Positions 1-7,509 of a stretch of 24,246 bases of DNA are shown one piece after another. This stretch comes from Proteobacteria bacterium UBA7447 (GTDB lineage Bacteria; Pseudomonadota; Gammaproteobacteria; Arenicellales; UBA868). How positions within the stretch are numbered: the stretch's first letter is position 1; every line of letters begins with the position of its first letter. The notes below the pieces were generated by a model. It worked only from the letters and a program-made list of their open reading frames with translations, made no database searches and was not told the origin of the DNA. The DNA lies in the NCBI GenBank assembly GCA_002477475.1, contig DLPX01000035.1, forward strand, positions 1-24,246, read 5' to 3'. The translations under genes and the position numbers were made by a program.

Positions 1-867
1 GGCAGAGGCCAATGCCGTCAGTTTGTCTGCCCGTTTCACGGTTGGTGTTACAAGTTGGACGGCAGTCTTTTTGCGGCACCGAGAATGGAAGGGGCTCAGG
101 GTTTTGAGTCAGCAGATTTCGGCCTGGTGCAGGCACGCAGTGAAGAGCGGGCCGGGTTTCTGTTCGTCAATCTTGATAGGGAGGCACCTTCTCTGGACGA
201 CTGGCTGGGTGACTTCGAGAGCCTGCACGAACCCTGGCGGTTGGAGTCGCTGGTGACAGCGAGCCAAAGAGAGTTCACCGTTAAGTGCAACTGGAAGCTT
301 TTTATCGAGGTATTCAACGAGTACTACCATCTTCGCAAAGTCCACCCGCATACGCTGTCGACGCTCTATGCCGCGCCGGATCCGGTCGATCGCACTGACG
401 GCGCTTTTGTCAGCCAGTTCGGCGAGCATGCCAGACGCGGCAGCGTTGGTGTGCTCACCGAAGCCGGCAGGGGTTTTGAGACACTGCCTGGGCTATCAGG
501 TCGGCTGGCCAACGGCACCCGCTACACCTGGGCCTATCCCGGCCTGACGTTTGCCGCGTCCCGTGATGCAGTCTGGGTGCTCGAAGCTGCCCCGGTGACA
601 GTGTCCAGCACCGCGGTACGATTGACGTTGCTGTTCGACGATGCCAGCCTGTCGGTACCGGACTTTGAGCAGATGCTCAAACGCTATGAGAGCCGGATGG
701 CGATCGGCATGGAGGAAGATATCGTGGTCCTCGAAGCGCAGCAGTTGGGCCTTCACTCCCGACTCGCACGCCCCGGGCGGGTTTGTCCAGAGCTTGAGCC
801 CAGTGTCCATGGTTTCCATCGCTGGTATGCCCAGCAGTTGATCGACGCCGGATTGGGAACGGCTTGA
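1..867 (+). CDS. Rieske non-heme iron oxygenase alpha subunit, 5'-truncated by the window
   Basis: The reading frame is open from base 1, so the start and the first half of the Rieske centre lie upstream. The second half is visible at once as CPFHGW (Cys and His ligands of the 2Fe-2S cluster). The catalytic domain shows the mononuclear-iron motif NEYYHLRKVH at about bases 316-345, with His at 328-330 and 343-345. A later acidic residue in the MEED segment near base 718 is the likely third ligand. By family such enzymes hydroxylate or demethylate aromatic rings or quaternary amines using electrons from a separate reductase. The residue three before the first His is Glu instead of the Asp of naphthalene dioxygenase. 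No beta subunit, ferredoxin or reductase follows. The next gene is convergent, only 13 bases away. Substrate is not readable; family assignment is secure. Confidence 0.9.
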   Translation, partial: GRGQCRQFVCPFHGWCYKLDGSLFAAPRMEGAQGFESADFGLVQARSEERAGFLFVNLDREAPSLDDWLGDFESLHEPWRLESLVTASQREFTVKCNWKLFIEVFNEYYHLRKVHPHTLSTLYAAPDPVDRTDGAFVSQFGEHARRGSVGVLTEAGRGFETLPGLSGRLANGTRYTWAYPGLTFAASRDAVWVLEAAPVTVSSTAVRLTLLFDDASLSVPDFEQMLKRYESRMAIGMEEDIVVLEAQQLGLHSRLARPGRVCPELEPSVHGFHRWYAQQLIDAGLGTA

Positions 868-880
868 GCCTTGCCGGCGC

Positions 881-1999
881 TCAGGGCCGGTGTGCGCTGG
901 CGAGATAGTCTTCCGATTGAAATTCGTGAAGTCGGCTGGCTGTCCGGACAAAATCCTCAGCTAGGCGGTCACCCTGATAAAGCTCGTTGGCCGGCGCCGC
1001 AGCAGAGACGATGACATTCACCTTGCGATCATAAAGTTCATCGATCAGTTCGACCAAGCGGCGGGCTGCGTCCTCGCTTTCGACGTCAAAGCGAGGGATG
1101 CCGCTCAGCAGCAGGGTGTGAAAACTTCTTGAGAGCTCGACGTAGTCCACTTTGGACCGCGGCCCGTCGCACAACGCTTCAAAGTCAAACCAGATGACCC
1201 CGTTACCTCTTGCCCGAACCGGGATATCCCGGCCGTTGAGGTGAAGTGTATTGGCCCCAAGAGTGGCCGTGCGGTCAATCTCCAGCAGCAGTGCGCGCAT
1301 GCTGGTTTCAGCCTGTGCGTCATCGGGGATGTGATAGGTTGGCCTCGCTCCAAGTGCTTCCAGGCGGTAATCGTGATCCCCATCAAGGTGGATGACCTCC
1401 GTGTGGCGCTGTATCAGATCAATCGCAGGCAAAAACCGGTCTCGCTGTAGCCCCTGCTGGTAGAGCAGTCGGGGAGGGGTGTTTGAGGTAAAGATCAGTG
1501 TCAGACCATTCTCGATCAAAGCGTGCAACAGCCCCGACAGGATCATGGCATCACCGATATCAGTTACCTGAAATTCATCAAAACCGAGCAACCGTGTCTC
1601 GGAACTGATTTCCCGACTGATACGCCGCAGCGGATCTTTTTCGTCTTTCAGTCGGCGCAGTCCCTCGTGGATCTCAAGCATGAAGCGGTGAAAATGCACC
1701 CGCCGCCATGTGTTTGGTGGAAGTGCTTCTAGCAGGGTATCCATCATGAGGGTCTTGCCGCGCCCGACCGAGCCCCAAAGATAAAGACCCGTTACCGAAT
1801 TTGCCGGTGTTCCTTGGAGCCAGCGCAGAGGAATTAAGCTCCACAGCCCCCTGGCCGCCGATTCGGCCAAGCGCTGGTCGAGTCGCTGGACGAGTTCAGC
1901 ACACGCGTTTAAGGCACGTTGCTGGTGCGCGTCCGGTTCGGCGCCGCTGCGGCCGAGTCGTCCGATAAAGTTCTGGTGAAGGGAGGCGGAATCCACCAC
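881..1999 (-). CDS. zapE: Cell division protein ZapE (AFG1-type ATPase)
   Basis: This 372-residue P-loop ATPase has the length of E. coli ZapE (formerly YhcM, about 375 residues). Walker A is GSVGRGKT at residues 76-83, followed by the family motif HFHRFM at 102-107. Walker B is LLGFDEF at 137-143 and a sensor-like TSN lies at 171-173. ZapE acts at the cytoplasmic face of the constricting Z-ring and is related to the mitochondrial AFG1/LACE1 proteins. The chosen start is GTG at 1997-1999, two bases after the rraA stop codon; a second GTG follows directly and could also be used. It is the last gene of a minus-strand operon with the YrfG-type nucleotidase and rraA. The 3' end runs to within 13 bases of the convergent oxygenase gene with no U-tract terminator visible. 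Confidence 0.93.
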   Translation of the reverse strand: MVDSASLHQNFIGRLGRSGAEPDAHQQRALNACAELVQRLDQRLAESAARGLWSLIPLRWLQGTPANSVTGLYLWGSVGRGKTLMMDTLLEALPPNTWRRVHFHRFMLEIHEGLRRLKDEKDPLRRISREISSETRLLGFDEFQVTDIGDAMILSGLLHALIENGLTLIFTSNTPPRLLYQQGLQRDRFLPAIDLIQRHTEVIHLDGDHDYRLEALGARPTYHIPDDAQAETSMRALLLEIDRTATLGANTLHLNGRDIPVRARGNGVIWFDFEALCDGPRSKVDYVELSRSFHTLLLSGIPRFDVESEDAARRLVELIDELYDRKVNVIVSAAAPANELYQGDRLAEDFVRTASRLHEFQSEDYLASAHRP

Positions 2000-2001
2000 A
2001 C

Positions 2002-2478
2002 TCAGGTGAGGAGGCTGTCAGCCACAGCAATCCCGTCTGCATCTGCCCACAGATGGTGACCAGGCACAAAGACGATGTCGGCGAAGCGAACGCTGACCTG
2101 GCTCTGACCCTCTCCCCGCTTTACGCTTTTTGCCGGGCAGGCGGCGAGCGCTTTGATGCCGATGGGGAGTCCGGCGAGCTGCTGACTGTCCCGGATGCAG
2201 CCGTTGATCACCAGGCCGGACCAGTCGTTGGCGACCGCGAGTGCCCCGATCTGGTCACCGACGAGGGCACAGCGCAGGGATCCCCCACCATCCACAACCA
2301 GTATGCGGCCGTCGCCTTGATTTTCCAGCATGGAGCGGACCAGCGTGTTGTCCTCGAATACTTTCACGGTTGCAATCTCCCCCGAAAAGGATGCCGCGCT
2401 GCCGAAATCCCGAAACAACGGGGCACCGACCTGAAGGCGGGTGCCGTGCGCGTCATAGAGATCCGCGGTACCGGTCAT
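2002..2478 (-). CDS. rraA: RraA family protein (RNase E regulator / HMG aldolase fold)
   Basis: This 158-residue protein aligns in length and motifs with E. coli RraA (161 residues). Shared stretches include an N-terminal PLFRDFG, VVDGGGSLR at about 61-69 and a C-terminal segment HLWADADGI. E. coli RraA forms a trimeric ring that binds RNase E and dampens its activity. Members of the same fold are divalent-metal 4-hydroxy-4-methyl-2-oxoglutarate aldolases or oxaloacetate decarboxylases. Here the motif is GCIRD (93-97), with the Arg-Asp pair of the metal-binding enzymes, whereas E. coli RraA, as I recall it, has Gln in place of that Asp. Enzymatic activity is therefore possible. The ATG overlaps the upstream nucleotidase stop codon (ATGA), which implies translational coupling. 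zapE follows after two bases. Confidence 0.88.
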   Translation of the reverse strand: MTGTADLYDAHGTRLQVGAPLFRDFGSAASFSGEIATVKVFEDNTLVRSMLENQGDGRILVVDGGGSLRCALVGDQIGALAVANDWSGLVINGCIRDSQQLAGLPIGIKALAACPAKSVKRGEGQSQVSVRFADIVFVPGHHLWADADGIAVADSLLT

Positions 2479-3158
2479 AAAGCCTTTGCCTCATGAGTCG
2501 GCTGAAAATACCCGAGGATGTCCTCGAAGGCATGCAGGCTTGGGAACTCCTCTGTGTCCACGGGCGCTAATGTGGAGTCGGGTTTGGGTACGGCCAGCAG
2601 GTGTGAAATCCCGTAGGTGCCCGCAGCCCGCAGCACATCCAGGTTATCATCGATAAACAAGGTTTTCGTGGGAACAAACGGTTCAATCTCCTGCAGCAGT
2701 TCCCAGAAGCGGTCTTTTTCTTTGGGGTAGCCCAGTTCATGCGAACTGATGATGCGGTCAAAAAGCGGCGCAATGCCGGTCCGGCGCATTTTGATGTCGA
2801 TCGTTTTCGGGTGGGCGTTGGTGACCAGAACAACGCGGCGCCTATCTGCGTGCAGTGCGGACAAGAAGTCTTCTGCTCCCGGCCGGGTGCGGATCAATTC
2901 CCGCTTGGTGTCCTTCAGTGCAATGATGTCCAGATCCAGTTCGCGACTCCAGAAGTCTGTGCAGTACCAATCCAGCGTGCCGCGCAGCTCTTTCATCCGG
3001 GCGAGAACCCCCTCCCGAGCGGTTTTCGGAACGAGGCCGTGATGTTGGGCGTAGTGATCTGGAATGAATTCGACCCAGAAATGGTTATCAAACCGCAAAT
3101 CGAGCAAGGTGCCGTCGAGATCCAGAAATACCGATTCGATTTGGTTCCAGTCGATCAT
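2475..3158 (-). CDS. yrfG: HAD-family purine 5'-nucleotidase (YrfG-like GMP/IMP nucleotidase)
   Basis: This is a 227-residue HAD-superfamily phosphatase. Motif I is DLDGT at residues 13-17 (nucleophile Asp13, acid/base Asp15). Motif II is TN at 113-114 inside VTNAH, the motif III Lys is K146 in GYPKEKD, and motif IV is the Asp pair 170-171 in FIDD. The segments FLDLDGTLLDL, LDWYC and GYPKE resemble E. coli YrfG, a GMP/IMP nucleotidase. The expected role is dephosphorylation of purine monophosphates in the cytoplasm. It is the first gene of the minus-strand operon with rraA and zapE. It is divergent from nudE across 173 bases; nudE and yrfG are also near neighbours in E. coli, which supports the assignment. 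The start ATG matches the usual N-terminus of the family. Confidence 0.87.
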   Translation of the reverse strand: MIDWNQIESVFLDLDGTLLDLRFDNHFWVEFIPDHYAQHHGLVPKTAREGVLARMKELRGTLDWYCTDFWSRELDLDIIALKDTKRELIRTRPGAEDFLSALHADRRRVVLVTNAHPKTIDIKMRRTGIAPLFDRIISSHELGYPKEKDRFWELLQEIEPFVPTKTLFIDDNLDVLRAAGTYGISHLLAVPKPDSTLAPVDTEEFPSLHAFEDILGYFQPTHEAKAL

Positions 3159-3331
3159 AAGTTTTCCGGCAGTGTGTCAACACCGTAGCCGGCTGAGTCA
3201 GTGACAGCGTCTTATTCTAGCGTCCCGGCAGGATCGGGCGACCGGATCTTATGCGGCCACGCTGTTTTGGTTGTGTGACCTGACCGGCTGCGTTAATCTG
3301 ACCGAGCTGCCCGCTTTGGGCGATTTTTGCC

Positions 3332-3877
3332 ATGACGAACGCCTTGCCCGAAATTCTGAATACGACGCCTGTGGCGACCAGTCGGCTGTTCTCAATCGAG
3401 CAGGTTGATCTGCGTTTTTCCAACGGAACCGAGGCGTGCTTTGAACGGCTGGTCGGAGAGGGGGAGGGTGCCGTGATGGTGGTGCCCATGCATTCGGATC
3501 AGGAGCTCATGCTGATCCGCGAGTATGCGGTCGGTGTTGAACGGTATGAACTGAGTTTCGTGAAGGGCCGCATTGATTCAGGAGAGACGCCGGAGCAGGC
3601 GGCACACCGCGAACTTCGTGAAGAAATCGGTCGCGATGCTGCCAAGATGCAGGGATTGGCCACAGTGTCGCTGACGCCGGCTTATTCGAACTACCGCACC
3701 CATATTTTTCTCGCCCAGGAGCTGTTTGCCTCTCCGCTGTCGGGCGATGAGCCGGAACCGCTGGAGACCGAGGTGTGGCGGCTTTGTGATTTGCCAGCGT
3801 TGCGGCAGCGAAAAGATTTTTCTGATGGCCGCAGTATTCTTGCAACCTTTCTCGCCGCGGAGCGGCTCAATTCATGA
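3332..3877 (+). CDS. nudE: ADP compounds hydrolase NudE (Nudix)
   Basis: This is a 181-residue Nudix hydrolase. The full Nudix box G-x5-E-x7-R-E-x2-E-E-x-G spans residues 79-100 and keeps every catalytic position (Glu85, Arg93, Glu94, Glu97, Glu98, Gly100). Flanking family features include LIREYAVGVERYELSF before the box and GDEPEP after it, as in E. coli NudE. NudE cleaves ADP-ribose, NADH and diadenosine oligophosphates to AMP plus a second phosphorylated product. The start ATG has no clear Shine-Dalgarno sequence. The stop codon overlaps the cysQ start by four bases (ATGA), so the two are very likely co-transcribed and coupled. Confidence 0.93.
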   Translation: MTNALPEILNTTPVATSRLFSIEQVDLRFSNGTEACFERLVGEGEGAVMVVPMHSDQELMLIREYAVGVERYELSFVKGRIDSGETPEQAAHRELREEIGRDAAKMQGLATVSLTPAYSNYRTHIFLAQELFASPLSGDEPEPLETEVWRLCDLPALRQRKDFSDGRSILATFLAAERLNS

Positions 3878-4704
3878 GCGCCATGGATGTGGAGGATGTG
3901 GAGATAGAGGCCGTCGTAGAGATCGCCAAATCAGCCGGCGTTGCCATCATGGATGTCTACGAGCGTGAGTACGAGATCATCGAAAAGGCGGACGGCTCCC
4001 CAGTGACGACCGCCGACCATCGGGCGCATGACATTATCGTCGCGCAACTGCGCGAGCTGACGCCAGAAATCCTGGTGGTCTCAGAAGAATCCAAGGATAT
4101 CGATGACAGAGAGCGGCTTGAGGCCGACCGCGTTTGGATGGTGGATCCCTTGGACGGGACCAAGGAGTTTATCCGCCGCAATGGGGAGTTCACCGTGAAT
4201 ATTGGTTTGGCAGACCATGGCAGACCCGTTTTGGGCGTCGTGTATTGCCCGAGTTCCGGTGTCTGTTATTTCGCCATGCAGGGGCAGGGTGCCTGGCGCC
4301 AATCAGGCTCTGCCGCGCCTGAGCCGATTCAGGTGAGCGTCTACGATCCCGCACAGCCTCGGATGGTGGCAAGTCGGTCGCATGCCGGTGAGGCCGTCAC
4401 TGCATTTCGTCAGGCGCTGGCAGCCAAGAGCGGATCCGACCCCGCCATTGTCAGCATGGGCAGCGCTTTGAAAGTCTGTGTAGTGGCTGAGGGGAATGCT
4501 GACGTCTACCCCCGTCTTGCGCCAACGTCTGAATGGGATACCTGTGCATCTCACTGTGTGCTCAATGAAGCCGGGGGGCGACTGGTGGACTGCAACGGCA
4601 CCGAACTCAGTTACAACAGAAAAAATATTCTCAATCCCTGGTTCGTCGCGATGGCCGATCCGGACGTGGATTGGCTTGAGTTCTGTCCCCCGCAAGAACA
4701 TTAA
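3874..4704 (+). CDS. cysQ: 3'(2'),5'-bisphosphate nucleotidase CysQ
   Basis: This 276-residue protein belongs to the inositol-monophosphatase-like, Li+-sensitive, Mg2+-dependent phosphatase family. Metal-binding motifs are SEES at 70-73, DPLDGT at 91-96 with the CysQ-typical continuation KEFI, and SEWDTCA at about 219-225. CysQ hydrolyses 3'-phosphoadenosine 5'-phosphate, the by-product of sulfate assimilation and acyl-carrier-protein maturation, to AMP and phosphate. The start is the ATG inside the ATGA overlap with nudE. A second ATG three codons later (3883) is an alternative. Sharing an operon with NudE puts two AMP-releasing enzymes under one promoter. Confidence 0.93.
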   Translation: MSAMDVEDVEIEAVVEIAKSAGVAIMDVYEREYEIIEKADGSPVTTADHRAHDIIVAQLRELTPEILVVSEESKDIDDRERLEADRVWMVDPLDGTKEFIRRNGEFTVNIGLADHGRPVLGVVYCPSSGVCYFAMQGQGAWRQSGSAAPEPIQVSVYDPAQPRMVASRSHAGEAVTAFRQALAAKSGSDPAIVSMGSALKVCVVAEGNADVYPRLAPTSEWDTCASHCVLNEAGGRLVDCNGTELSYNRKNILNPWFVAMADPDVDWLEFCPPQEH

Positions 4705-4752
4705 CCGTTCAACGGCGGTTGTCTGTGCCAAAGGCGGTTTGCGCCAGCGGAC

Positions 4753-4758
4753 TATAAT
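4753..4758 (+). promoter_or_regulatory. Candidate -10 element (TATAAT) upstream of dapF
   Basis: A perfect TATAAT lies in the 99-base gap between cysQ and dapF, 45 bases before the dapF start. No good -35 hexamer sits 16-18 bases upstream. If it is used, transcription would begin near 4765 and give dapF a leader of about 40 bases. Confidence 0.4.
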
Positions 4759-4803
4759 GAGCGCTACCCCGAGCTCACGGAATTCCCAGTCCTCAAAGAT
4801 AAA

Positions 4804-5634
4804 GTGGACACGCTTCCCTTCACGAAGATGCACTCATTGGGCAATGATTTTGTCATGCTCGATGGGGTCAGTGCACCCGTTGCGCTGACTCAAGAAGCCA
4901 TTCGTGGCATCGCGGATCGCCATCACGGTATCGGCTGTGATCAGTTAATTGTGGCGGAGCCCGATGCGCATGGTGCCGATTTTTTCATGCGCATTTACAA
5001 CACGGACGGCAGTGAGTCCGGTCAGTGCGGTAACGGGGCCCGCTGTTTTGCCCGGTTTGTCCGGGAGCAGGGGCTGACCCAGAAAAAAGAGCTCGCTGTC
5101 CAAACGATCAGTACGCGATTCCATCTGACGATGGGTGTTGAGGGTGAAGTCAGCGTGGAACTCGATGTGCCCGAGTTTGAGCCTGCAAAGATTCCTTTTC
5201 GCAGCGCCCAGCCAGCCGAACGCTACTCTGTTTTGGTCGATGACGAGGACATCATGATTGGCGTTGCCTCGCTCGGGAACCCGCACGCAGTTTTGCTTGT
5301 TGACGATATCGATGAGGCCCCGGTCAGCCGGGTAGGGCCAGTCATTGAACACCACACTGACTTTCCCGAACGTACCAACGTTGGTTTCGTTGAAATAAAG
5401 AGCCCCACACACATCCGGTTGCGGGTCTGGGAGCGGGGGGTGGGTGAGACCCTGGCCTGCGGCAGCGGCGCCTGTGCGGCGGTGTCAGTGTGTCAGCGTT
5501 GGAACTTGATCGAGAGCAGTGTTCGAGTAAGCCTGCCGGGAGGGGTGCTCCAGATTACCTGGCCGGGGCACGGACCGATCCTGATGTCAGGTCCAACGAC
5601 GCGGGTCTTCGACGGACTCTGGCCGGTGCAATAA
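4804..5634 (+). CDS. dapF: Diaminopimelate epimerase
   Basis: DapF interconverts LL- and meso-diaminopimelate with a pair of cysteines acting as acid and base, feeding peptidoglycan and lysine synthesis. Both catalytic motifs are present: QCGNGARC with Cys75 and ACGSGACAA with Cys219. The N-terminus FTKMHSLGNDF is diagnostic, and 276 residues is the usual length. The start is GTG at 4804. The frame is open back to the cysQ stop, but no ATG or other strong start lies upstream, and the first downstream ATG (4828) would cut into the conserved KMH segment. No LptM-type small lipoprotein gene is seen before it, although one often precedes dapF in gammaproteobacteria. DUF484 follows after one base. 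Confidence 0.95.
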   Translation: MDTLPFTKMHSLGNDFVMLDGVSAPVALTQEAIRGIADRHHGIGCDQLIVAEPDAHGADFFMRIYNTDGSESGQCGNGARCFARFVREQGLTQKKELAVQTISTRFHLTMGVEGEVSVELDVPEFEPAKIPFRSAQPAERYSVLVDDEDIMIGVASLGNPHAVLLVDDIDEAPVSRVGPVIEHHTDFPERTNVGFVEIKSPTHIRLRVWERGVGETLACGSGACAAVSVCQRWNLIESSVRVSLPGGVLQITWPGHGPILMSGPTTRVFDGLWPVQ

Positions 5635-5635
5635 A

Positions 5636-6364
5636 GTGGATCCTTCAGAAGACACCGATCGCCAGGATCACGATAGAGCCCCAGCGCGTCTGAGCGAGGA
5701 TGAAGTGGCCGGCTACCTGCGCGCCTGCCCGGACTTTTTTGAGCGCCATCTGGCGTTGTTGAGTGAGCTTGTCGTTCCGCACTCGGCACGCGGCGGGGCA
5801 GTGTCTTTGCTCGAGCGCCAGGTCGGTGTGCTGCGAGACCAGCTTAGCATTGAAAGAAGCCGGCTCGCCGCCCTGATTGACAAGGCCAAGGAAAATTCCC
5901 GGCTGCAGCAAAGACTGCAGCGATGTTTTGAACGGATTGCGCGAGCACGCGATATGGCTGAATTGTGTGACGCCGTGCCCCGGGTACTGCAGGCGGAATT
6001 TGGCCTGGTCACTGCAGTCATGCAGTTTACCAATCATGCGCCGAAAGACATGTTCCCGATCAACGCGTTGGTCTCTCAGGATAATGAAAGTGCCGCCTTG
6101 GTGATGCGCCGCCTGGCGGGGAAGGTCTGTCTGCTGGAGGCGCCCCTGTCCAGGGAAACCTCAGATCTGCTGGATCCGGACAGTGTGGCGCAGGCAGCTT
6201 CGTGCGCCGTTTTGCCGATAACGGCCCGTAGTGATGAGCCAATTGGGTGGATTATTCTGGTGTCACGCGATCCGGAACATTACCGTCCAGATCTGGACAC
6301 GGTTCTGCTAGAGGGGCTTGTCGGTCTGATCGGCGCGACGTGCATTCGCCTTGGGATGTCCTGA
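5636..6364 (+). CDS. DUF484 family protein
   Basis: This is a 242-residue protein of the DUF484 family (GAF-like fold), recognised by VAGYLRACPDFFERHLALL near the N-terminus. A predicted helical or coiled stretch with many Arg and Leu residues follows at roughly residues 60-105, then a GAF-like C-terminal part. Biochemical function is unknown. The gene is almost always found between dapF and xerC in gammaproteobacteria, as here. The start is GTG, one base after the dapF stop, so translation is probably coupled. No signal peptide or membrane segment is seen, so it should be cytoplasmic. Confidence 0.85.
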   Translation: MDPSEDTDRQDHDRAPARLSEDEVAGYLRACPDFFERHLALLSELVVPHSARGGAVSLLERQVGVLRDQLSIERSRLAALIDKAKENSRLQQRLQRCFERIARARDMAELCDAVPRVLQAEFGLVTAVMQFTNHAPKDMFPINALVSQDNESAALVMRRLAGKVCLLEAPLSRETSDLLDPDSVAQAASCAVLPITARSDEPIGWIILVSRDPEHYRPDLDTVLLEGLVGLIGATCIRLGMS

Positions 6365-6373
6365 GGGCGCATC

Positions 6374-7273
6374 ATGGCAGGCAACGACAAGAGCATCGAG
6401 GCTTTCGTTGAGCACCTGCGTTACGAGCGGCGACTGTCCGAGCATACGGTCACAGCCTATCAGCGGGATCTTTCCCGCTTATGCGATTTTCTGAAAGAGC
6501 GGGGTATCGGCAGTTTCAACGGATTGACACCCCCCCAGGCAAGGCTGTTCGCGGCAGGGTTGCGCCACGCAGGTCTGTCAGGCCGCTCGATCAGTCGAAC
6601 CCTGTCGGCTGCGAGGTCCTGTTATCGGTATCTGCTGCGCGAAAAGCAGGCAAAGCTGAATCCTTTTGAAGGCATCTCCGCCCCGCGCAGCGAACGCAAA
6701 CTGCCCAACACACTGAATATTGAGGAGGCGGCACAACTCGTTTCCATCAAACCGGTATCGGATCTGGATTTTCGGGATCATGCCATTTTGGAGTTGTTCT
6801 ATTCTTCCGGTCTCAGGCTGTCGGAACTCGCCCGCACCGACCTTAAGGATATTGATCTGAGTGCCGCCACAATGGTGGTTACGGGCAAGGGCGACAAAAC
6901 GCGCATGGTTCCGGTCGGCCGCCATGCGGTTGCCGCGATCCGGGATTGGATCAAGCGCCGCGCCGTTTGGGTTGAGGCGGACGAGCCGGCGCTATTTGTC
7001 AGTCGTGCCGGGACGCGGCTCGGTGCCCGGGCAATCCAGAAACGCCTGGAGTTCTGGGCCCGTCGGCAGGGCCTGGATCGGGGAGTCCACCCGCACATGC
7101 TGCGCCACTCTTTTGCAAGCCATCTGCTGGAATCGAGTTCTGACCTGCGTGCTGTGCAGGAATTGTTGGGTCATTCAGATATTTCCACCACTCAGGTCTA
7201 TACCCACCTGGATTTCCAGCATCTGGCCAAGGTTTACGACAAGGCGCATCCCCGGGCCCGCCGCCGGCGCTGA
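6374..7273 (+). CDS. xerC: Site-specific tyrosine recombinase XerC
   Basis: This 299-residue tyrosine recombinase has a SAM-like N-terminal core-binding domain (about 1-95) and a catalytic domain. The full catalytic set is visible: Arg148 (SSGLRLSEL), Lys172 (GKGDKTR), His241 and Arg244 (HMLRHSF), His267 (LLGHSDI) and nucleophile Tyr276 (QVYTHLD). Numbering is within one residue of E. coli XerC. With XerD it resolves chromosome dimers at dif during division. The position after dapF and DUF484 identifies it as XerC, not XerD or an element integrase. The ATG follows a GAGGG-type ribosome-binding site with about six bases of spacing. The operon probably ends here. Confidence 0.95.
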   Translation: MAGNDKSIEAFVEHLRYERRLSEHTVTAYQRDLSRLCDFLKERGIGSFNGLTPPQARLFAAGLRHAGLSGRSISRTLSAARSCYRYLLREKQAKLNPFEGISAPRSERKLPNTLNIEEAAQLVSIKPVSDLDFRDHAILELFYSSGLRLSELARTDLKDIDLSAATMVVTGKGDKTRMVPVGRHAVAAIRDWIKRRAVWVEADEPALFVSRAGTRLGARAIQKRLEFWARRQGLDRGVHPHMLRHSFASHLLESSSDLRAVQELLGHSDISTTQVYTHLDFQHLAKVYDKAHPRARRRR

Positions 7274-7306
7274 GCGCACTCGCGCCCAGCAAAGTGACTG
7301 GGCTCT

Positions 7307-7345
7307 CCCGGCAGATCCCGCCTGGAGCTGACTCTGCCCGGTTTT
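7307..7345 (+). terminator. Possible weak terminator after xerC
   Basis: An imperfect 9-base inverted repeat (7307-7315 with 7333-7341, one C-C mismatch) encloses a 17-base loop and is followed by four T. A separate perfect 6-base repeat, GCCCAG/CTGGGC at 7284-7303, lies just before it without a T-run. Together they could end or slow transcription from the dapF-xerC operon before hppA. Confidence 0.4.
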
Positions 7346-7403
7346 GACCGCGCGTCTCAAACATTGGCGCCGCCGACAAAGCGCTTTCAGGCGCAAAGAG
7401 TAC

Positions 7404-7432
7404 TTAGGAACAGAATAAGCCCCCGATATACA
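7404..7432 (+). promoter_or_regulatory. Candidate hppA promoter
   Basis: TTAGGA (7404-7409) and TATACA (7427-7432) are separated by 17 bases, an acceptable sigma-70 spacing, but both boxes are imperfect. A second possible -10, TATTAT at 7436-7441, overlaps the same AT-rich patch, the only AT-rich stretch in the 236-base xerC-hppA gap. Transcription from either would leave a leader of about 65-70 bases that carries the hairpin at 7449-7474. Confidence 0.3.
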
Positions 7433-7448
7433 TGATATTATTAGGGTT

Positions 7449-7474
7449 ACACCTAATCGGTCCCGATGGGGTGT
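7449..7474 (+). promoter_or_regulatory. Nested inverted repeat in the hppA leader
   Basis: Two perfect 5-base arms, ACACC/GGTGT (7449-7453 and 7470-7474) and ATCGG/CCGAT (7456-7460 and 7463-7467), are nested around one centre. Only one G-U-type position and one mismatch separate them. As RNA this gives a stem of about 10 pairs. A partly overlapping small repeat, GTTT-CGC-AAAC at 7473-7483, could compete with it. The ribosome-binding site GAGAGGGG lies at 7496-7503, about six bases before the ATG. It could be an mRNA hairpin or a DNA-binding operator. Confidence 0.4.
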
Positions 7475-7509
7475 TTCGCAAACTGTTTCCCACCTGAGAG
7501 GGGTTAGTT

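Noticed and set aside
109..429. Minus-strand open frame opposite the Rieske oxygenase
   Set aside because: The plus strand encodes clear Rieske and iron-binding motifs; the antisense frame has no recognisable domain or ribosome-binding site.
874..890. Inverted repeat CCGGC/GCCGG at the oxygenase-zapE convergence
   Set aside because: Five-base arms without a T-run on either strand; it overlaps the zapE stop and may be chance in GC-rich DNA.
3154..3180. TTGACA and TATGAT hexamers on the minus strand around the yrfG start codon
   Set aside because: Spacing is only 15 bases and the -10 box contains the yrfG ATG, so transcription would begin inside the gene. Probably chance.
4705..4803. Small lipoprotein (LptM) gene upstream of dapF
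   Set aside because: The gap is only 99 bases, with no start codon followed by a lipobox in any frame I read.
6374..7273. Integrase of a mobile element
   Set aside because: Gene order dapF-DUF484-xerC and catalytic residue numbering identify housekeeping XerC; no attachment repeats or cargo genes are seen.
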